A stretch of DNA of 64,000 bases from Isoperla grammatica (Eukaryota; Arthropoda; Insecta; Plecoptera; Perlodidae). Where the stretch lies: contig OX246748.1 in NCBI GenBank assembly GCA_945910005.1, forward strand, positions 17,588,080 to 17,652,079, written 5' to 3'. The notes beneath the pieces are model-generated. The model saw only the letters and a program-made list of their open reading frames with translations. It searched no databases and was not told where the DNA came from. Of this stretch, positions 23,196 through 36,945 are shown one piece after another; within the stretch, counting starts at the first letter, position 1, and each line of letters starts with the position of its first letter. A program made the position numbers and the translations under genes.

Positions 23196-26002
23196 CTATT
23201 GTCGGCTGCCATATAGGTGATCAACACTGAGCAATGAAGCTCTTCCATATCTCTTGTCGCGCCACTAACTAACTACATACGCCCATGTGTCGACAGGCCA
23301 TACTCACACACGCACACACGCACCAATTATATGATTCTATCTTGATGCGTATCGCTCGTTCGTCTTGCTAAGCTCTGCTCAGCTCTAACCAGCCACTTCC
23401 CGCTTAGGATAATCTACAATAGCTGATGATGTCGCTGAAAGGTGTGGCTGGCTGGTGCATCACAATTGACACCGAATATATTTGAATTAACATAACGTAA
23501 CATGAAAATCTCTATGATAAAAGTTATTCATGTCTTCGTGTTGGGAAAATTTCATTGATTTGAAAGTGAAGCTTGAATTTAATTAATATTAGTTTTTGTC
23601 TTTTGGTGATGATCCGGAAGTGATGATGGCGTGAAAAGGATGATGTGATAAATGAGTATGAGAAGGGAAAGTGAGCGGAATTCATAGACGGGAGTCGAAC
23701 CCGTACCGTAAACACGAATGTGTCCAAACTTCATTTGGTGGGGAAGGAGGATAGGGGTGGGGTGGGGTGGGGGGATAATCAACCCATTATTTTGCAATAA
23801 GTAGGTCTAGGCTTGTAGTACTGCCATAGGCTGTTTTTCGCCCAGTTTTTACCCACTGTCCAAACTTTCCGTCCAAAGTTCACAGGTTTAATTAATGCCC
23901 ACAAAGTATTCTGGTTTAGTTAGTAAATTTAATTAATGCCCACAAAGTATATTGATAAAAATAAAAATGAGCTATACATGATACCGTTGTTTAAATCGAA
24001 CCCAAAAATCGTTGTCAAAAAGTAAATTTCGTATTCCCCTACAATGAATTTCCCATGTCTGGTTCAGGTTCATACCCTCAATCCAGCATTCAATTCAGAA
24101 GTGGGTATACACATACATTACACAACGAACGTGTTAACTTCTTGACACAAATAGAACCCACAATCGTTCTACAATCGACAACTTGTGTTAGCGTGTCAAA
24201 CTATTTACTGACACATAAAAAAAAAAAAAAAAACTGGAGGTACAAAACTTGATATTTTCACGGAAACATTGATGTGTGCTCGCTCACTCCACGCTTGTCT
24301 GTTGGATTAGACAGCCCGTCAGCTTTGAGTTCTATCAGATTGACGGCGTAATCATGTTCGCATTGTACTCGTCTTGTAAGCTCAGTTCAATCGCCTGTCT
24401 TAGTTCCCATCGAGTCAAAGTTTACTCCTTTACCGCGCCTGTCTAAGTTATCCCAACTGGCTTCTGTCTGGGAGTTGATCGGATATGATCAAAGCCGGCA
24501 TGCAACCTTATATTATGTGCAATATATGTGGTGAGGTGACATACATGGGAGCTCGGCTGTTTTGCCCGGGACGTAACGGCAACATTGAAGGCCAAAATAT
24601 ACAGTGTTTGGACGTTCGAAAAAGTTTGCGCCTTCTGCTTTACTAGAGTTCATTGAAGTTTGACATATTCGATCTTCTAGTATTTTTAGTTTTGGTCTCG
24701 ATCCGTTTAGGTTGTTTATATCGAGACTTTCATGATATCCGTTTCTAGAACGAAATCTGTGAGGGGTGGGGGGAGGAAGGGGGATGTCAATAAGGACATT
24801 AGTAATAATTTATAGTGTGATAAATTTGTGCCATCTGCCTGATTGCTATGGCGGTACTACTTTTAATTCCATCGTGTTTTGGTATGGTGAGAAGTTTTAG
24901 TCAGATCCTCTTCTGACCAAGTTTCAAACCGGGATTCGAACCCTTACGCTTGTACACCGTCATTTACATTGTGATGTCATGACTTCTCGTGAACGCATTG
25001 CAAAAAAGTACAACATAAATACTAAAGAGGAAGAATTTCACAGAATTCATACATCATTCATCAGTAAATTCAATTCATTCATCAGTGTACACATATTATT
25101 GTTATTCACATAGGTTGTACCCCAGATTCTCTGCCAGTCCGTTGTACCCCAACTCTGTGACACTTGTTGCGTACTCTCAATCACGCAGAAGGTCCCGGGC
25201 TCGATTCCCGTGAGAGACAAAGCTTACACAACTTCCTCAAACCATTACAGCAACGACCAACTCGTGGAGACACGTGCCAGATAACACATTGTGTAATACT
25301 CGACAAGTCGGGTATGCGAGTGGGTAGACGATTTGGGTTTATTTATTTATTCAATAAAATGCCCATCAAAGTAGTTTAGTTTCCCATATCATAGCTGTAT
25401 AGTGTGCGGCGCGGGTGGGGCCGCAGCGTGGGTCTTGGTTTATGATCTTGATGTCTATGTCTACTTGAGTAACACCCCCAGTCAAACACGTCACGTCACG
25501 TCGTGTCACGTCACAGGAGGCGACTGCATCAATACGTCACGGAGTGATGGGTAGTTTGTTTGGATTGGACGGATACTCTCGCGTAAACAGATCGTAGACC
25601 TCGGCTGGTGGATGGTACGTTCAGGTCACACCTAGAGATTAGAAGCACCTTGAAATAGGAATGTGTAAAATTTGTAAAAATGGAAATAGCCTTGCAGGGG
25701 TGACGAAATTTCTTGTTAAAAATTTTAGTAATTAGGTGTAATTTTTGATGTGTGACAATGTGTGATAATGTATGAAACGTGATAATAGCGGGAAGCTAAA
25801 TAAAATGAATGAATTGATTGAACAGCAGTAAGAACATGAATGGTAGGATATATCGACGCTGTTTACTGGATTGTTGTTAGTACTCTATGATTAAATTGAA
25901 TAATTTAATTAAAGTTATTCCTAAAGTGTTGCACAAATTGATTTAGTAGGGCCTCCGAATGGCATTTGGGATATATAGTAATCAGTAATCATTTACTGGG
26001 GA

Positions 26003-26186
26003 CTAAGGCCCGAATGTATAGTTCACACTCAAGCCCTCCTCATCATAGCCTCTCCTCAGCCTCACCTAGCCACCAATCACAGAGCCGTCCACACGGCAAT
26101 GTCGCTCCGTGATTGGCGGTTGGGCGAGGCTGAGGAGAGGCTTAGTTGAGGAAGGCTTGAGTCTGGACCATGCATACGGACCTTAG
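26003..26186. mobile_element. foldback MITE (family M2, single copy)
   Basis: The left end CTAAGGCCCGAATGTATAG continues to a large palindrome (GCCTCTCCTCAGCCTC with its inverse GAGGCTGAGGAGAGGC; CCACCAATCACAGAG with CTCCGTGATTGGCGG) and ends ATGCATACGGACCTTAG. The same family forms the tandem array at 29893-30535. It is non-coding. Confidence 0.8.
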
Positions 26187-28080
26187 AGTCATAGGATGTT
26201 GTTGTTGTTGTTGTTGGGGGCTACTGTCTACCTATACATTCAATTGGTTTTACTATCGGCAGATTTTCACATTGAATATATTACTAGACTAGTTCATACT
26301 GTGTTTTAGATTGCCTGTGTGAGCGCATCGTTCATATCTCGTTCTCACGAACGTACCGCGGTCCCGATTGTGTTTAAACGCGAGTATACCGTACGATTGT
26401 TTGTTTTAATTTACGTTGGAAATTTCTTCACCATTTCCGGGTGGTAAAAAGTCGTCCATTCCAATTCATTCATTCGTTCACCCGCTCGTTCATTCATGGC
26501 TGACTTCCTACTACACAGCTGAGTTGCTCAATGAGAGCGAACAAAGCGGATACCCCTGGCCGCAGTCACAAGTGACGCGCGCAAACGTGCGGGACACCCC
26601 TTGCCTTATTCATTGATATTTAGCGGTACCTACACGGGTGTCTGTCACAATGGTTTTATTTTCGATTTATTTTTTTTGGTCGAATTTTTAAATTTCTGGT
26701 TTATTGAGTATGTCTAAAAGTTGTGTTTATTAGCGATTTTATCGACATTTCCTGTGATTTCACGTGTGTTGCCATTTTTTTTTTAATTTTATGTTTATAT
26801 ATATATAAATATGTTATGTTAATTTGGATCTATTCCGCTGGATACTTCAAGATGATAAAAGAAATTCGATTGAATCACTTCAGCGCATAATATTACGAGT
26901 TTTAGATCATATGACGTCAGCCGAAGCAGACTCTTGTCTTTCTTGTCAATCCCTCCCTTGTCAACTTCTACCCCCCCCCCTCCCCCTCCCTCCTCCCCAC
27001 CCCACAAGAAATGAGTAATGAAGCACCTGAGTGCATGCAGACGAATAAAAAACGTTCTTTGGTCGTGTGACTGGCAATTTAGAGCATTAGCCTGGCCGTA
27101 ATGCGTTGATTTCTAAACGCCACAATGTGAATGAAAAGAAGCACCATTTGCAAAGACATCGTTTGTTGATTGGGAGAAGGGGAAGCTATTGAAAACTCCT
27201 CCGAGTATCAAAGAGGTTTTTATTATACTAGCTAATGGCTTGTCCTCCCCCCCCCCCCTCCCCTCCCGTATAATGGGGTGCACACCTTGGTGACAAGTGC
27301 CCCCCCCCACCCCTCCTAGGTGGTGATTATAGGGCGCTTTTCAAACGGATCACTTGTCAACTCTCCCGCCCGCCTCACAATAGGAAGTGACGCATGTCGA
27401 CTTGGTGGAACAACATTTAGTGGGAATTGGAGCGATAGATTGATTTCGGTGTTTTCGATTTATTGGTCGAACAGCGACGGGAAGACTCTCATTATCTAAG
27501 GAGGTCATAGGTATCGCCGCTTTCTGTAATTGTTGATGGAAATACGTACTTATTGGACAGACGGAACGTGGTATTATGAATCTATGAACGGAAGGCGTTA
27601 GTTTCACCCCCTTTAATAAAAAATAACCGTTCGCGGTGGGTTTTTACGGGCGTGAGTTCGTATCCCGCATATGTCATGGAATTTTCAAGAATTTACATTC
27701 GTGCTATACCTCTTTCATCATCCTCGCAAAGGTTTTCAGTAGCATAAAACCGAATTTCATCTAAAAAAAAATTGTATCAAATACATTTGTTTTCGAACAC
27801 CCATAACTGTTTTAATAACTCAATTTGAGAGTGTTTGAACGGTGTTGGGTTGTTATTTTGCCAAATCAATTTCTCTGTTTATAACTGGTTGATTTTACAC
27901 ACTTTCCATGGCTTTATACTTTATTTTTTGTTTCTGTAGATAGTGTTTCACCAAATAAATGCACTTACGACACTAGTACTTTATTTATCTATGAAATAGC
28001 TTGATTTCCACCATGACAACCACCAATCACACTGTAGGTGACCGTGCTGTAGGCAACTGTAGGTGTTTTAAATACCTCCG

Positions 28081-28160
28081 ACCTTTTTCAGAATTGATCT
28101 TGGACCTTAGAGGCTTAGATAGAGCAAATCACGCCTTTCTAGATCAGTTCTGAAAATTAT
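28081..28160. repeat. short R1-related foldback repeat
   Basis: The left end TTTTTCAGAATTGATCT and right end AGATCAGTTCTGAAAA are inverse copies around GGACCTTAGAGGCTTAGATA. The same arrangement appears at 34549-34710, where it is interrupted by an extra R1 segment. Confidence 0.65.
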
Positions 28161-29892
28161 CTATTGTATTGGTTGGTCGTTGGTAGAATACGCGGTACAT
28201 CTTGAATGTCAATCCAATGAAGCTACTCTGAACTGAAGTGATAATAACAATTAGTGCGTCCGCCATCTATGACGTCACGGCCGTGTCCAGTGATTGGACG
28301 GACAACGACGTGGGAATAAAACACTCCACTTGCATCTTAGAAACTACGACCAATCTCGTCGATGATTATGAATGAATGAGTGAATGAATGAAATGTGACC
28401 TTCTGACCTGTCCTCGCCTCGCCTTGCATTCATCTGCAGCTGTCGGCTGCTGGAAGCGTCAACACTCAACACTTGCTGTGACCTGTTGACCGGGTCATAG
28501 GTCGCCGTCGTGGGGGTCTTTGGAGGATGTGGAGGGATCGTCTCGTACTAGAAGTCGACGACCGTTTAGCAATGGTTTAGCTTACTGGAGGATGTGGAGG
28601 GCTCGTTCTACAAGGGAAAGGGCAACAAGAGAAATCATTATCAAGCTGGTGCGCATAATGTGGAGGGCTCGTTCCAGAAGTGGACATCGTCGTGGAAATT
28701 CAAGGGAAGTCAAGTGGGTGTGGACTGTGGAGGGTCCGTACGTTGCTGGGTACTCTGGGTATACCCACACAGTAATATTATTGTATCATGGGGTATACCC
28801 ATGTGAGGAAGAACAAGGGTTGGCTACACAGTTGTTGAGATTGAAAGAAGAGGTTTCACCAAAGATCTTTGGTTTCACCAATTCATTCACCCACCCAGTG
28901 AAGCAGTCATATTTCATCGAAGGGAGGGAGGGGGACACGTTGGTTGAGGGGTATATTGATGGGCATTTGTCTTTTCTAAAGGGGATCTGGGGTAAAGCCC
29001 CAGCCGCTTGATTCAGAACATTTAGCATTTATTTGGTCGCACATAAAATAACTCGAGACATTATTATTTCCATTCCGAAAGACTGTTCTATGTTGGAAGT
29101 TTGTGATTGCATTCCCCCGCCTAACACTCATTAAGTTTCGTAATAATATTGCTGGGCGATTGATTCCTGTTGACAGCTGAGCAACATTCCACAAGTGTCC
29201 ATCTGTGTGACCATATTGTCTGATCTGATATCTTGAATGAGAGTCCTGTCTGTTGCATCACCGACCAGACTACTTGTTACGAGGTGTTGTAATAATGATA
29301 GACTCGTGTCTCCTCTGTAAGCTGATAACTTGTTGATTCCTCTCGCCCACCACTTGTCCGTCGGTCAGCCCACTTAACAGCTGGAGAAACAATTAGTCGT
29401 CAGCTGGGCTGGGACCGAACAACAATCAACGTTGCATTTGATACAGACGCAGCTGTACCGTTCTTGGTCGTGATGCGTTTCTTGGAGGTCAACTCAACCC
29501 CGCCCTGCCCACGTAAAGGTCACAGGTCGTGACATGGTCACATGTTGACGTGTCGCATGATAGATGTAAGTGTGGTTTGTGTCTCTCTGCTGTGATAACC
29601 GGGATATCTGGTTGTATTTGTTATGCGCGCAGGGGTCAGATGACAGGTCACTGTCAAGTGATGTACGGAAAAGGAGTTCCTTCCCGTGGTGTGTTGCCTA
29701 TCCAAGTCTGATTTGGAAGGTCAATGTCATGGGTTCGATTTCTAGTTTTCCACCTTTGGCCGAATTTTTACCTTGATTTTTCTTAATGCTAAGAAAATCA
29801 GCCCCAACCCCCAACTATTGGAATTAGGCTAATTTATCACACAGTAGTCACTACCATATCCCTCTGCATATGAGTAAGATGTAGGCTAATGG

Positions 29893-30535
29893 TCAAATGC
29901 ATAGTCGTTTCTCGCATGCTCCTCAACTCAGCCTTTCCTCAGACTCGCCCAACCACCAATCACAGAACAGCCCACATGGCAATGCTGCTCTGTGATTGGT
30001 GGTTGGGCGAGGCTGAGGAAAGACTGAGTTGAGGAGCAAGTGAGAAACGACTATGCATTTGACTGTAAGCCTAAGCCCGAATGCATAGGTCACAACCTCA
30101 CCTAGCCACCAATCACAGAACAGCCCACATGGCAATGCTGCTCTGTGATTGGTGGTTGGGCGAGGCTGAGGAAAGACTGAGTTGAGGAGCAAGTGAGAAA
30201 CGACTATGCATTTGACTGTAAGCCTAAGCCCGAATGCATAGGTCACACACTCAACTCAACCTCACCTAGCCACCAATCACAGAACAGCCCACATGGCAAT
30301 GCTGCTCTGTGATTGGTGGTTGGGCGAGGCTGAGGAAAGACTGAGTTGAGGAGCAAGTGAGAAACGACTATGCATTTGACTGTAAGCCTAAGCCCGAATG
30401 CATAGGTCACACACTCAACTCAGCCTCACCTAGCCACCAATCACAGAGCCGTCCACATGGCAATGCCGTTCCGTGATTGGTGGTTGGGCGAAGTTGAGGA
30501 GAGGCTGAGTTGAGGCAGGCTTGAGTCTGGACTAT
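29893..30535. repeat. tandem array of MITE family M2 (4 copies)
   Basis: Four palindromic M2 units follow one another with a period of about 153-164 bp. The word CCACCAATCACAGA recurs at about 29954, 30107, 30271 and 30433. Each has the inverse GTGATTGGTGGTTGGGCGAG later in the unit. Units are joined by the same linker (GTAAGCCTAAGCCCGAATGC). The first three are nearly identical; the last (GAGCCGTCCACATGGC) resembles the separate copy at 26003-26186. The minus-strand 107-codon frame here is only the repeat read twice. Confidence 0.9.
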
Positions 30536-31560
30536 GCAGAGTAATAACAAGCATTGATTCCGTATTTCTGGAACAAGACAATACTTCCGAAAGTCAGATA
30601 TGCTCGCAGTTGAAATGCATGGAACCGTTGACAATCAGCCAGTAATCCAAAGTATATATATACAGTATACTGCTCATTGGGGGGTACTTAGTACGGGAGT
30701 AGACGATGCGCATTTTAATATCTCTGGTGTAGATTTATTTCTGATCCCTATATCTTTAATCGAACGAGAATAATCTATACAAATCTCGATATTCATATTC
30801 GACGACCAGAATGATGTTATTATCCTCCAGTTATCAAGCCAGTCGGCCGCGTTCGTTCTTTCTCTTGGAAACAATAATTACTATTCACAAGTCTCAGCAG
30901 CGGTGTTTTCAATTTGCATGTCAATCGCCGCTTCTTCGCAGCATCTTTGTACCGGAGCTGTTGTCTGATTGGTCTAAACGCGACGCGTTCACGCTCAGCC
31001 CAACGGTCGTCGCAGCCAACATTAGACCCTGACGTCATGGGATAAACTGTGACGTCATAATCGCAGGAAATGATGTATGCACGCGTTGCACAACTTGCTT
31101 GGCGACTGTTGTAATTGAGCTTGATGTGTTGTATATGTGCATGCGTCGCCGTAGAGGGTTTGGGCGTCGGGGGAGGAAAGGGAGTTCTAGGCCTTTAGTT
31201 TATATTTTGTTTACCGAATAATTAATTTTAATTAGATATTGTTTATTATAAAGTCATTCATTTATGTCATCAATAGATTATAAAAAGAACAGCTTTTCTG
31301 GAAACCTGAAACATGAAAAAATAACAGAAAAACATCCCTATTAACTGATTTTCTGTGAACTATTTTTCCCATTACTATGACCATGACATCTCAAAAGTTA
31401 GCATTTACATGTATATGCAAGCCCCACCCTGAACCGCAGAGTCATGAGCCCTGAAGATTCTGCTTTGAAAGCAAGAAGGCATAAACGCATAGGCCCAAAT
31501 TCCCAAACAAATATTTTCTTAGTAAACAAGTTAAATTATTAGATAACAATGTTCTACATG

Positions 31561-31727
31561 TATAGGCAACCCAAGACAACCTTACACATGCTTTCGTCAC
31601 ATCCGGGGTATTCCTAGCCAACCAGCGAACCGCCCGAGACAATAGCGCGCAAATACCGATCGCTGATTGGCTACGAATACCTCGCCTGTGACGAAAGCAT
31701 ATGTAAGGTAGTCTTGGGTTGCCTATA
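31561..31727. mobile_element. MITE with ~40-bp TIRs (family M3)
   Basis: The left end TATAGGCAACCCAAGACAAC continues CTTACACATGCTTTCGTCAC. The right end is the inverse (GTGACGAAAGCATATGTAAG, then TCTTGGGTTGCCTATA) with two or three differences. It is 167 bp. The termini include TATA, so a TA or TATA target duplication is possible. Confidence 0.85.
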
Positions 31728-32194
31728 TTTCAATTTTATCAATAATGAGAACCAACTTTGCTAGTTTTATCAAAAACTTCGCCAGAACTCGTTGTGACTA
31801 TTTTTAACAACCGCTGTTTTTACAGGAAATTTAATAAATAAGCCGATTGATTTGATACTGTTCTCAAAGTCCCCTGTTTTCCAGTTGGCTCAAGAGAGTC
31901 GACCAAAATAAATAGGAAGTAATAAATCCTCCACCCTATTCACAGTTTCACCCGAACACATTCCATGACCGTCCGTATCAATGGTTCAGTTGAAGTGGAC
32001 GGCCAACTAGATTGATACTAATGAAAAACACTTTACTTTCCACAATGGCCGAATAAAGGCCCAGTTAATGAGACCGGGGTCCATTGAATTAGAGTTGTTC
32101 TCGTCTGTACTGAAGGACGGCTCCACAATTACAGTTACCGAGCTCGAGTAGGAACTATAGGAAGGTATCAAAGATTACTGAGTGTAATCTTTGC

Positions 32195-32235
32195 TTATTT
32201 TATTCATTTATTTATTTATTTATTTATTTTTGTAT

Positions 32236-32283
<48 letters not shown>

Positions 32284-32475
32284 TGTCTATCCTATTCAGT
32301 TATGAAAACTGATTTACAAAGGAGGACCTTAAATAAAACTAGGCTATGCAAACAATTAATAATAATGAAATCATAAATAACAATAACAAGAAAAACAAAA
32401 CAAACTACTGTACTGTACTATATAAAATAAAAATCAAGAACAAGAAAAAATAATTGAGAAATGAAATAAAATAAA
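32195..32475. repeat. (TTTA)n plus dispersed repeat R2
   Basis: A (TTTA)n tract at 32195-32283 runs into TGTCTATCCTATTCAGTTAT, GATTTACAAAGGAGGACCTT and about 170 bp of A-rich sequence. The same order is seen at 43172-43381 with over 90% identity by eye. The inverse of the first part is at about 50765-50826. It looks like the 3' end of a retroposon whose tail seeds the microsatellite. Confidence 0.8.
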
Positions 32476-34548
32476 ATCAAGTGGAAATTCAACATAATAT
32501 TAAAAATAATAAAAACAAAAGTATGTAAATAAGAAAGAACATGAAGAAAAAAATGTGGGGAAAAAATATGCATATATAAAAAAGAAGAAAAAAGAAGAAA
32601 AAGAAAAAAAGAAAAAGAAAAAAAAAAAAAGAAAAAAGAAAAAAACTGACTAAAAAACCTTGCGGGATTCCCGATTTCTGTCGGTTAAAACTGCTTTAAA
32701 ATACTTTATAGTTGACAAAAAGAAAAAGAAAAATATGTCTTGCCCTATAGAATCGAATGCTCTCTCTTAGAAATGTTTCTCTGTTCCCATAAAATAAATG
32801 TGTTCACTAATTGTGAAAGATGTATTGCAACAACACATTACAAAAGTTAAACAAGTTATCCTTATAAATAGAAATATTTGTCGGGACAAAAAAACAATCG
32901 CAAGAAAGAACATTGCGGGATGAAATTTTTGGTTTTTATTTTTTTTTAAACAGTTTAAAAAATCGGGAATTAACGTTAATCGAGATAACGATGGTAATGG
33001 TCAAGATAAAAAACGCGACATAGTCATGCCGGGCTTCGAACCTCGTGTTCAGTCTCAGTATAGGAGGGTTGTCGTGTTTTAGGTTTGTCTTTTTGCGTTT
33101 GCGTTACTGAAATTAATCTATAAGCGCCCACATAAAAAAGTGTCCCCCCCTTCTCAAAAGCTCTTGATCCGCCTGAAGGGGGGGGGGGGGGGGGGGGGTG
33201 AGATTAAACCCCTCCACTTGTTACTGCCATTAGCGTTAGCGGCTTCAATCAACCACCGGCTGGCTACCTCTCCGCTCTCAGATCTTGGGAGCCCTTAATT
33301 GTATAGTGGGCAATATAATCACGAGTGGATGATGTTTGATAACACAGTAAGTTGGTACTTGGTTGGGGTCTGAAGTCTTGAGCAGCAGACCACAGAGGGT
33401 GAGTGTGTGAGCCGGGGAAAGTTGGACTGAAGAGATTTGAATGATTACGAAGGAAGGGCGGGGGTTAGCGTAGAAAATGTTGATTCTTATACTATTTAGA
33501 GACTAGTTATCTTTATATATCTCCCACAATCACAACTTACATGTATTTCAATTATTTTATTAATCATTAATTACCTTCTATAGCCTAGATTTTAGATTTA
33601 CTTATTTCAGGTTGCAAACCATTACATGTTTCACAATTATTTTATGGTCAGATGTTTCCATCCTTTTAGTAATAACAACATGTTATGAATCAATAAATAG
33701 TAAAATAAATAAAACCGTGTTTGAGTGTTGGTCGAACCGCAGACAGTAGTGTCTGGAGGCGAGAGTATATTATTGTATAGTTTGGAGAAAAACTTATAGA
33801 GAATGCTAAAAATGGCAGACGACCAACATAATAATATAGTGATTGCTGATTTGCTTGCACACAGTTATATACACCCATTATAATATATTATTTCACCATA
33901 TTGGTATTATGTGTTCTTGTCTAGATCGTAGCATGGTAAGGAGGTAAAGTATTGTACGGGATAGAAACATTAAGATGAACGACACTCGAACAGCGGTATA
34001 AGTCGATGCCCCTTGGTTACGAACCCACGCCCTCTCGTCAAAGTGCGTGTGCGTGTCAGGATATGAGGCAACAAAGTAAATGAATACATGGACTAATCAG
34101 CTGCCTAATAAACGAATTCTTCCGCTCGACGTTTCCACTCAGCATCAAAAGTAGCTTAAGCCCGAAACAGTTATGAAAATTATTTATAAATTAGGGCCAT
34201 CGTTGTATCATCGTTTTCACTTTTCTAAAATCTACGGAACATTAACTTTTAAATTAAAAGATTGAGCTCTGATAGTATCAAAATTAGTGTATTTTCTTAA
34301 TTTTTTAGCTACCGGTACTGCAATATTGCTACTTCAATCCACTTCACGTCGAACTAAGTTTTGTAAAAAAAATACGTAATTGCGATCAACATCGTTTATT
34401 GCGGTTCAAGCACGTATTTTGGTCTAGAATCTAAGCTATATTCAGTTGCATTATCTTTATTGGTTTTTCTTTATCATTGTTTTAATCGACCAGTGCAAAT
34501 ACACTCGCTATTATAGAATGGCTATTTGGTTCAATGGCTTGGCAGTAG

Positions 34549-34710
34549 ACCTTTTTCAGAATTAATTTAGGACCCTTAGATAGAGCTAATCATGACCCCC
34601 TAGATCTTCAATGCCAACAATGCACAACAGTGAAAATTGCACCTTAACATAACTTTTAAGGACCCATAGATAGAGCAAACCACAGCTTTCTAGATCAATT
34701 CTGAAAATCA
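34549..34710. repeat. R1-type repeat, composite copy
   Basis: It starts CCTTTTTCAGAATTAATTTA and ends TAGATCAATTCTGAAAA, as at 28081. Its interior carries the R1 string CTAGATCTTCAATG...CAACAGTGAAAATTGCACC known from 22921. Confidence 0.65.
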
Positions 34711-36729
34711 TCTATAGTTCCTGCATGCGTGGTTGCACATGTGACCCTAGAATATTCTGGCAGTCATGACGCATTCACGCCCCCTTCTACGAATGTCAAG
34801 GCCTTCTATGTCGTGACGTAGTAGTAAGTAAGGATCCAGCTGGTAGTGCGTTGCGGCTTCTTCTTTGAGGCTGCAAGAACGATTATCTTTATTACCTTTA
34901 CACATGGCCACTCACGTCAGCTCGTCTGACACGCCGACGTCCATGAGTACCAACCGTTGGGGAAAAACACTGGTTTTGAAAATCTTAGGTGTGTGAACGG
35001 TGCCAAACCCTTCGACGTTCCATTGAAAAACATAAACTCCACTTTTTCTGATAATGACGGCGATTTTAATGATAATGCACTGTAGTACCTCATAAAATAT
35101 AAATAACATCACTTTTTTATATCATAGTTTTAAACACTCAGTGAAGGGGACATTATTCAATTTATTCACTTTATTGTCCTCCTTTGTTAATATTGTCTTC
35201 CTTTGTAGGCTCCAAAGTCAGTCATCGTTTACCCCAGTATCCGTTCGCACATACTGAAACTAACGAATATTCATGTACGTAAACATACTACCTCAACAGT
35301 AAAAAATAATAATAAAAAAAGAAATACCAACTTTAAGAAGGCCCGTGTAAAATTGCGTTTTGAAAAATTTCTCTTTAAAGTAAAATTTCATGTAGTTCAA
35401 CTTCTAGCGGGAATCGGAATATTAGGGGTGGTATAAAATAGTGGGTTATGAACCCCTTGTTATACGAAGAACTATAGCTACCAGTATAAATAATTTTTTG
35501 TAACGAAACGAACTTCAGATGACGGGATTCGAGCCTTCAACCTCCAGTGTCACGGTCGGTAATAGGTTGGTCACTGTTTAATCGTCGCAATGAGCCTCGT
35601 TGACTATGGAGAGAACGACCAAACAGAAATTCGACTCGTCATCTTCTTTGATAACTCTCGCTTGTTGACCTATTATTGCAAAGAGCTTACTCACGCAGAC
35701 GTGCCTATTTTGCCACTTGACTTGGTCACACTTTCGCAGGTGTTTGCGCTGTTTGAGACCGACCATCGTACGATTTTGTGTAGTCATCATAAATATTCGC
35801 ATTGAAAACATCAATCAATAGTCTTCGTTAAAACAATCTGTTATTAACGATATTATAACTTATATTGGTTTATTTTCTTTGACACTAATGTAATAAAATT
35901 AGCTATATATATAGACCCTACCTGTCTTCGTTAGCCATTTTACTGTTTTTATTTGTTTCTCTCCCAATGAACGAATTACTTTCAACCGACAAATTTACGC
36001 TATAATTTGCATTGTTGTGTTGTGTAATAATTTGTGTATTATTCAGATTATGCTATCCTGGATTATAATTTTAATATGGTTGGACCTATTAGAGTGAACC
36101 TCTATCAGAGTTCAGAGAGATTTTGGGGGGTTTTAAAACGTGAACAGCCTGAAATTATAACTGGGTAGTGGTTATTAATTAATTTTGCAGGTGAAACAAA
36201 ATATAATTTATGGTATAAAATAAAAATCAGATCAATTTAGCTATTATGGAAATTTTCTCAATCAATTTTGTATTTTACAAGACTGTCTGTAGACCTCGGT
36301 AATATATCAATTAGCATCGGATCATTCCAAAATGTTGAATTTAAATTACGTTTTAAAAATACCTACACAATAGCTGGAATACTCTTCAATTTTTTTAATA
36401 ATTAATTTAAACAGTCAGGACTCATTAAAAACGAACGCTTTGGGGGGGGGGGGGGGGGGGGGGAGGGGTGATTGTGGTAGTGACGCAATGACTGCAGACA
36501 TTCCTCAGACTTAGTGAGTGACGTAGGTGCTAACCGTTTAGAACGAGAGTCGTGCACGGATTATTCCCTGGCAGTGGCGGCTCCTATGATCTCGTTCTGT
36601 TCACTCTCAACACGATAAATAAGGACATTAAGGGGCCGTGGAGGGGTTGCTCCCACTCCCCTCCCCTCCCCTCCCTCCTTCTCACTCATGCTATCATACA
36701 GACGCATAGTTCCGACTTGACAGCATTAG

Positions 36730-36945
36730 AATCGTAAACTAGGAATTGAAAATAATGTTGTACCAATAACTCTATTTGAAAATGCGTGTATTGAAAGATT
36801 TTGTGGTTGGCAAGGAAGCGACTTTCCTATCGTTTACGATTGGAGCTACAAAATGCACAAACACGAATACTTTATGTCGATGAAGTTTTTAGAAAAAGAC
36901 ATTAGTGGCAAGTTGAAACCAATGTCAAAATATGTGATCATTTAA
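36730..36945 (+). pseudogene. unidentified coding-like fragment
   Basis: About 70 codons are open between a TAG near 36727 and a TAA near 36944, with no early ATG. The composition is protein-like (CIERFCGWQGSDFPIVYDW, then HKHEYFMSMKFLEKDISG). It could be the remains of a transposon or of a host exon. Just downstream, a second short frame begins MAFENYFRFCEKCEKEKDE. I do not recognise either. No flanking acceptor or donor was convincingly placed. Confidence 0.3.

Noticed and set aside
28520..29011. 163-codon plus-strand open frame
   Set aside because: The start is an imperfect repeat of GGATGTGGAGGGCTCGTTC units giving Arg-rich noise; the end runs into the SKETCH-like GC hairpin trace TCTGGGGTAAAGCCCC. 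No domain is recognised.
29923..30246. 107-codon minus-strand frame with an internal duplication
   Set aside because: It is the palindromic MITE array read through twice.
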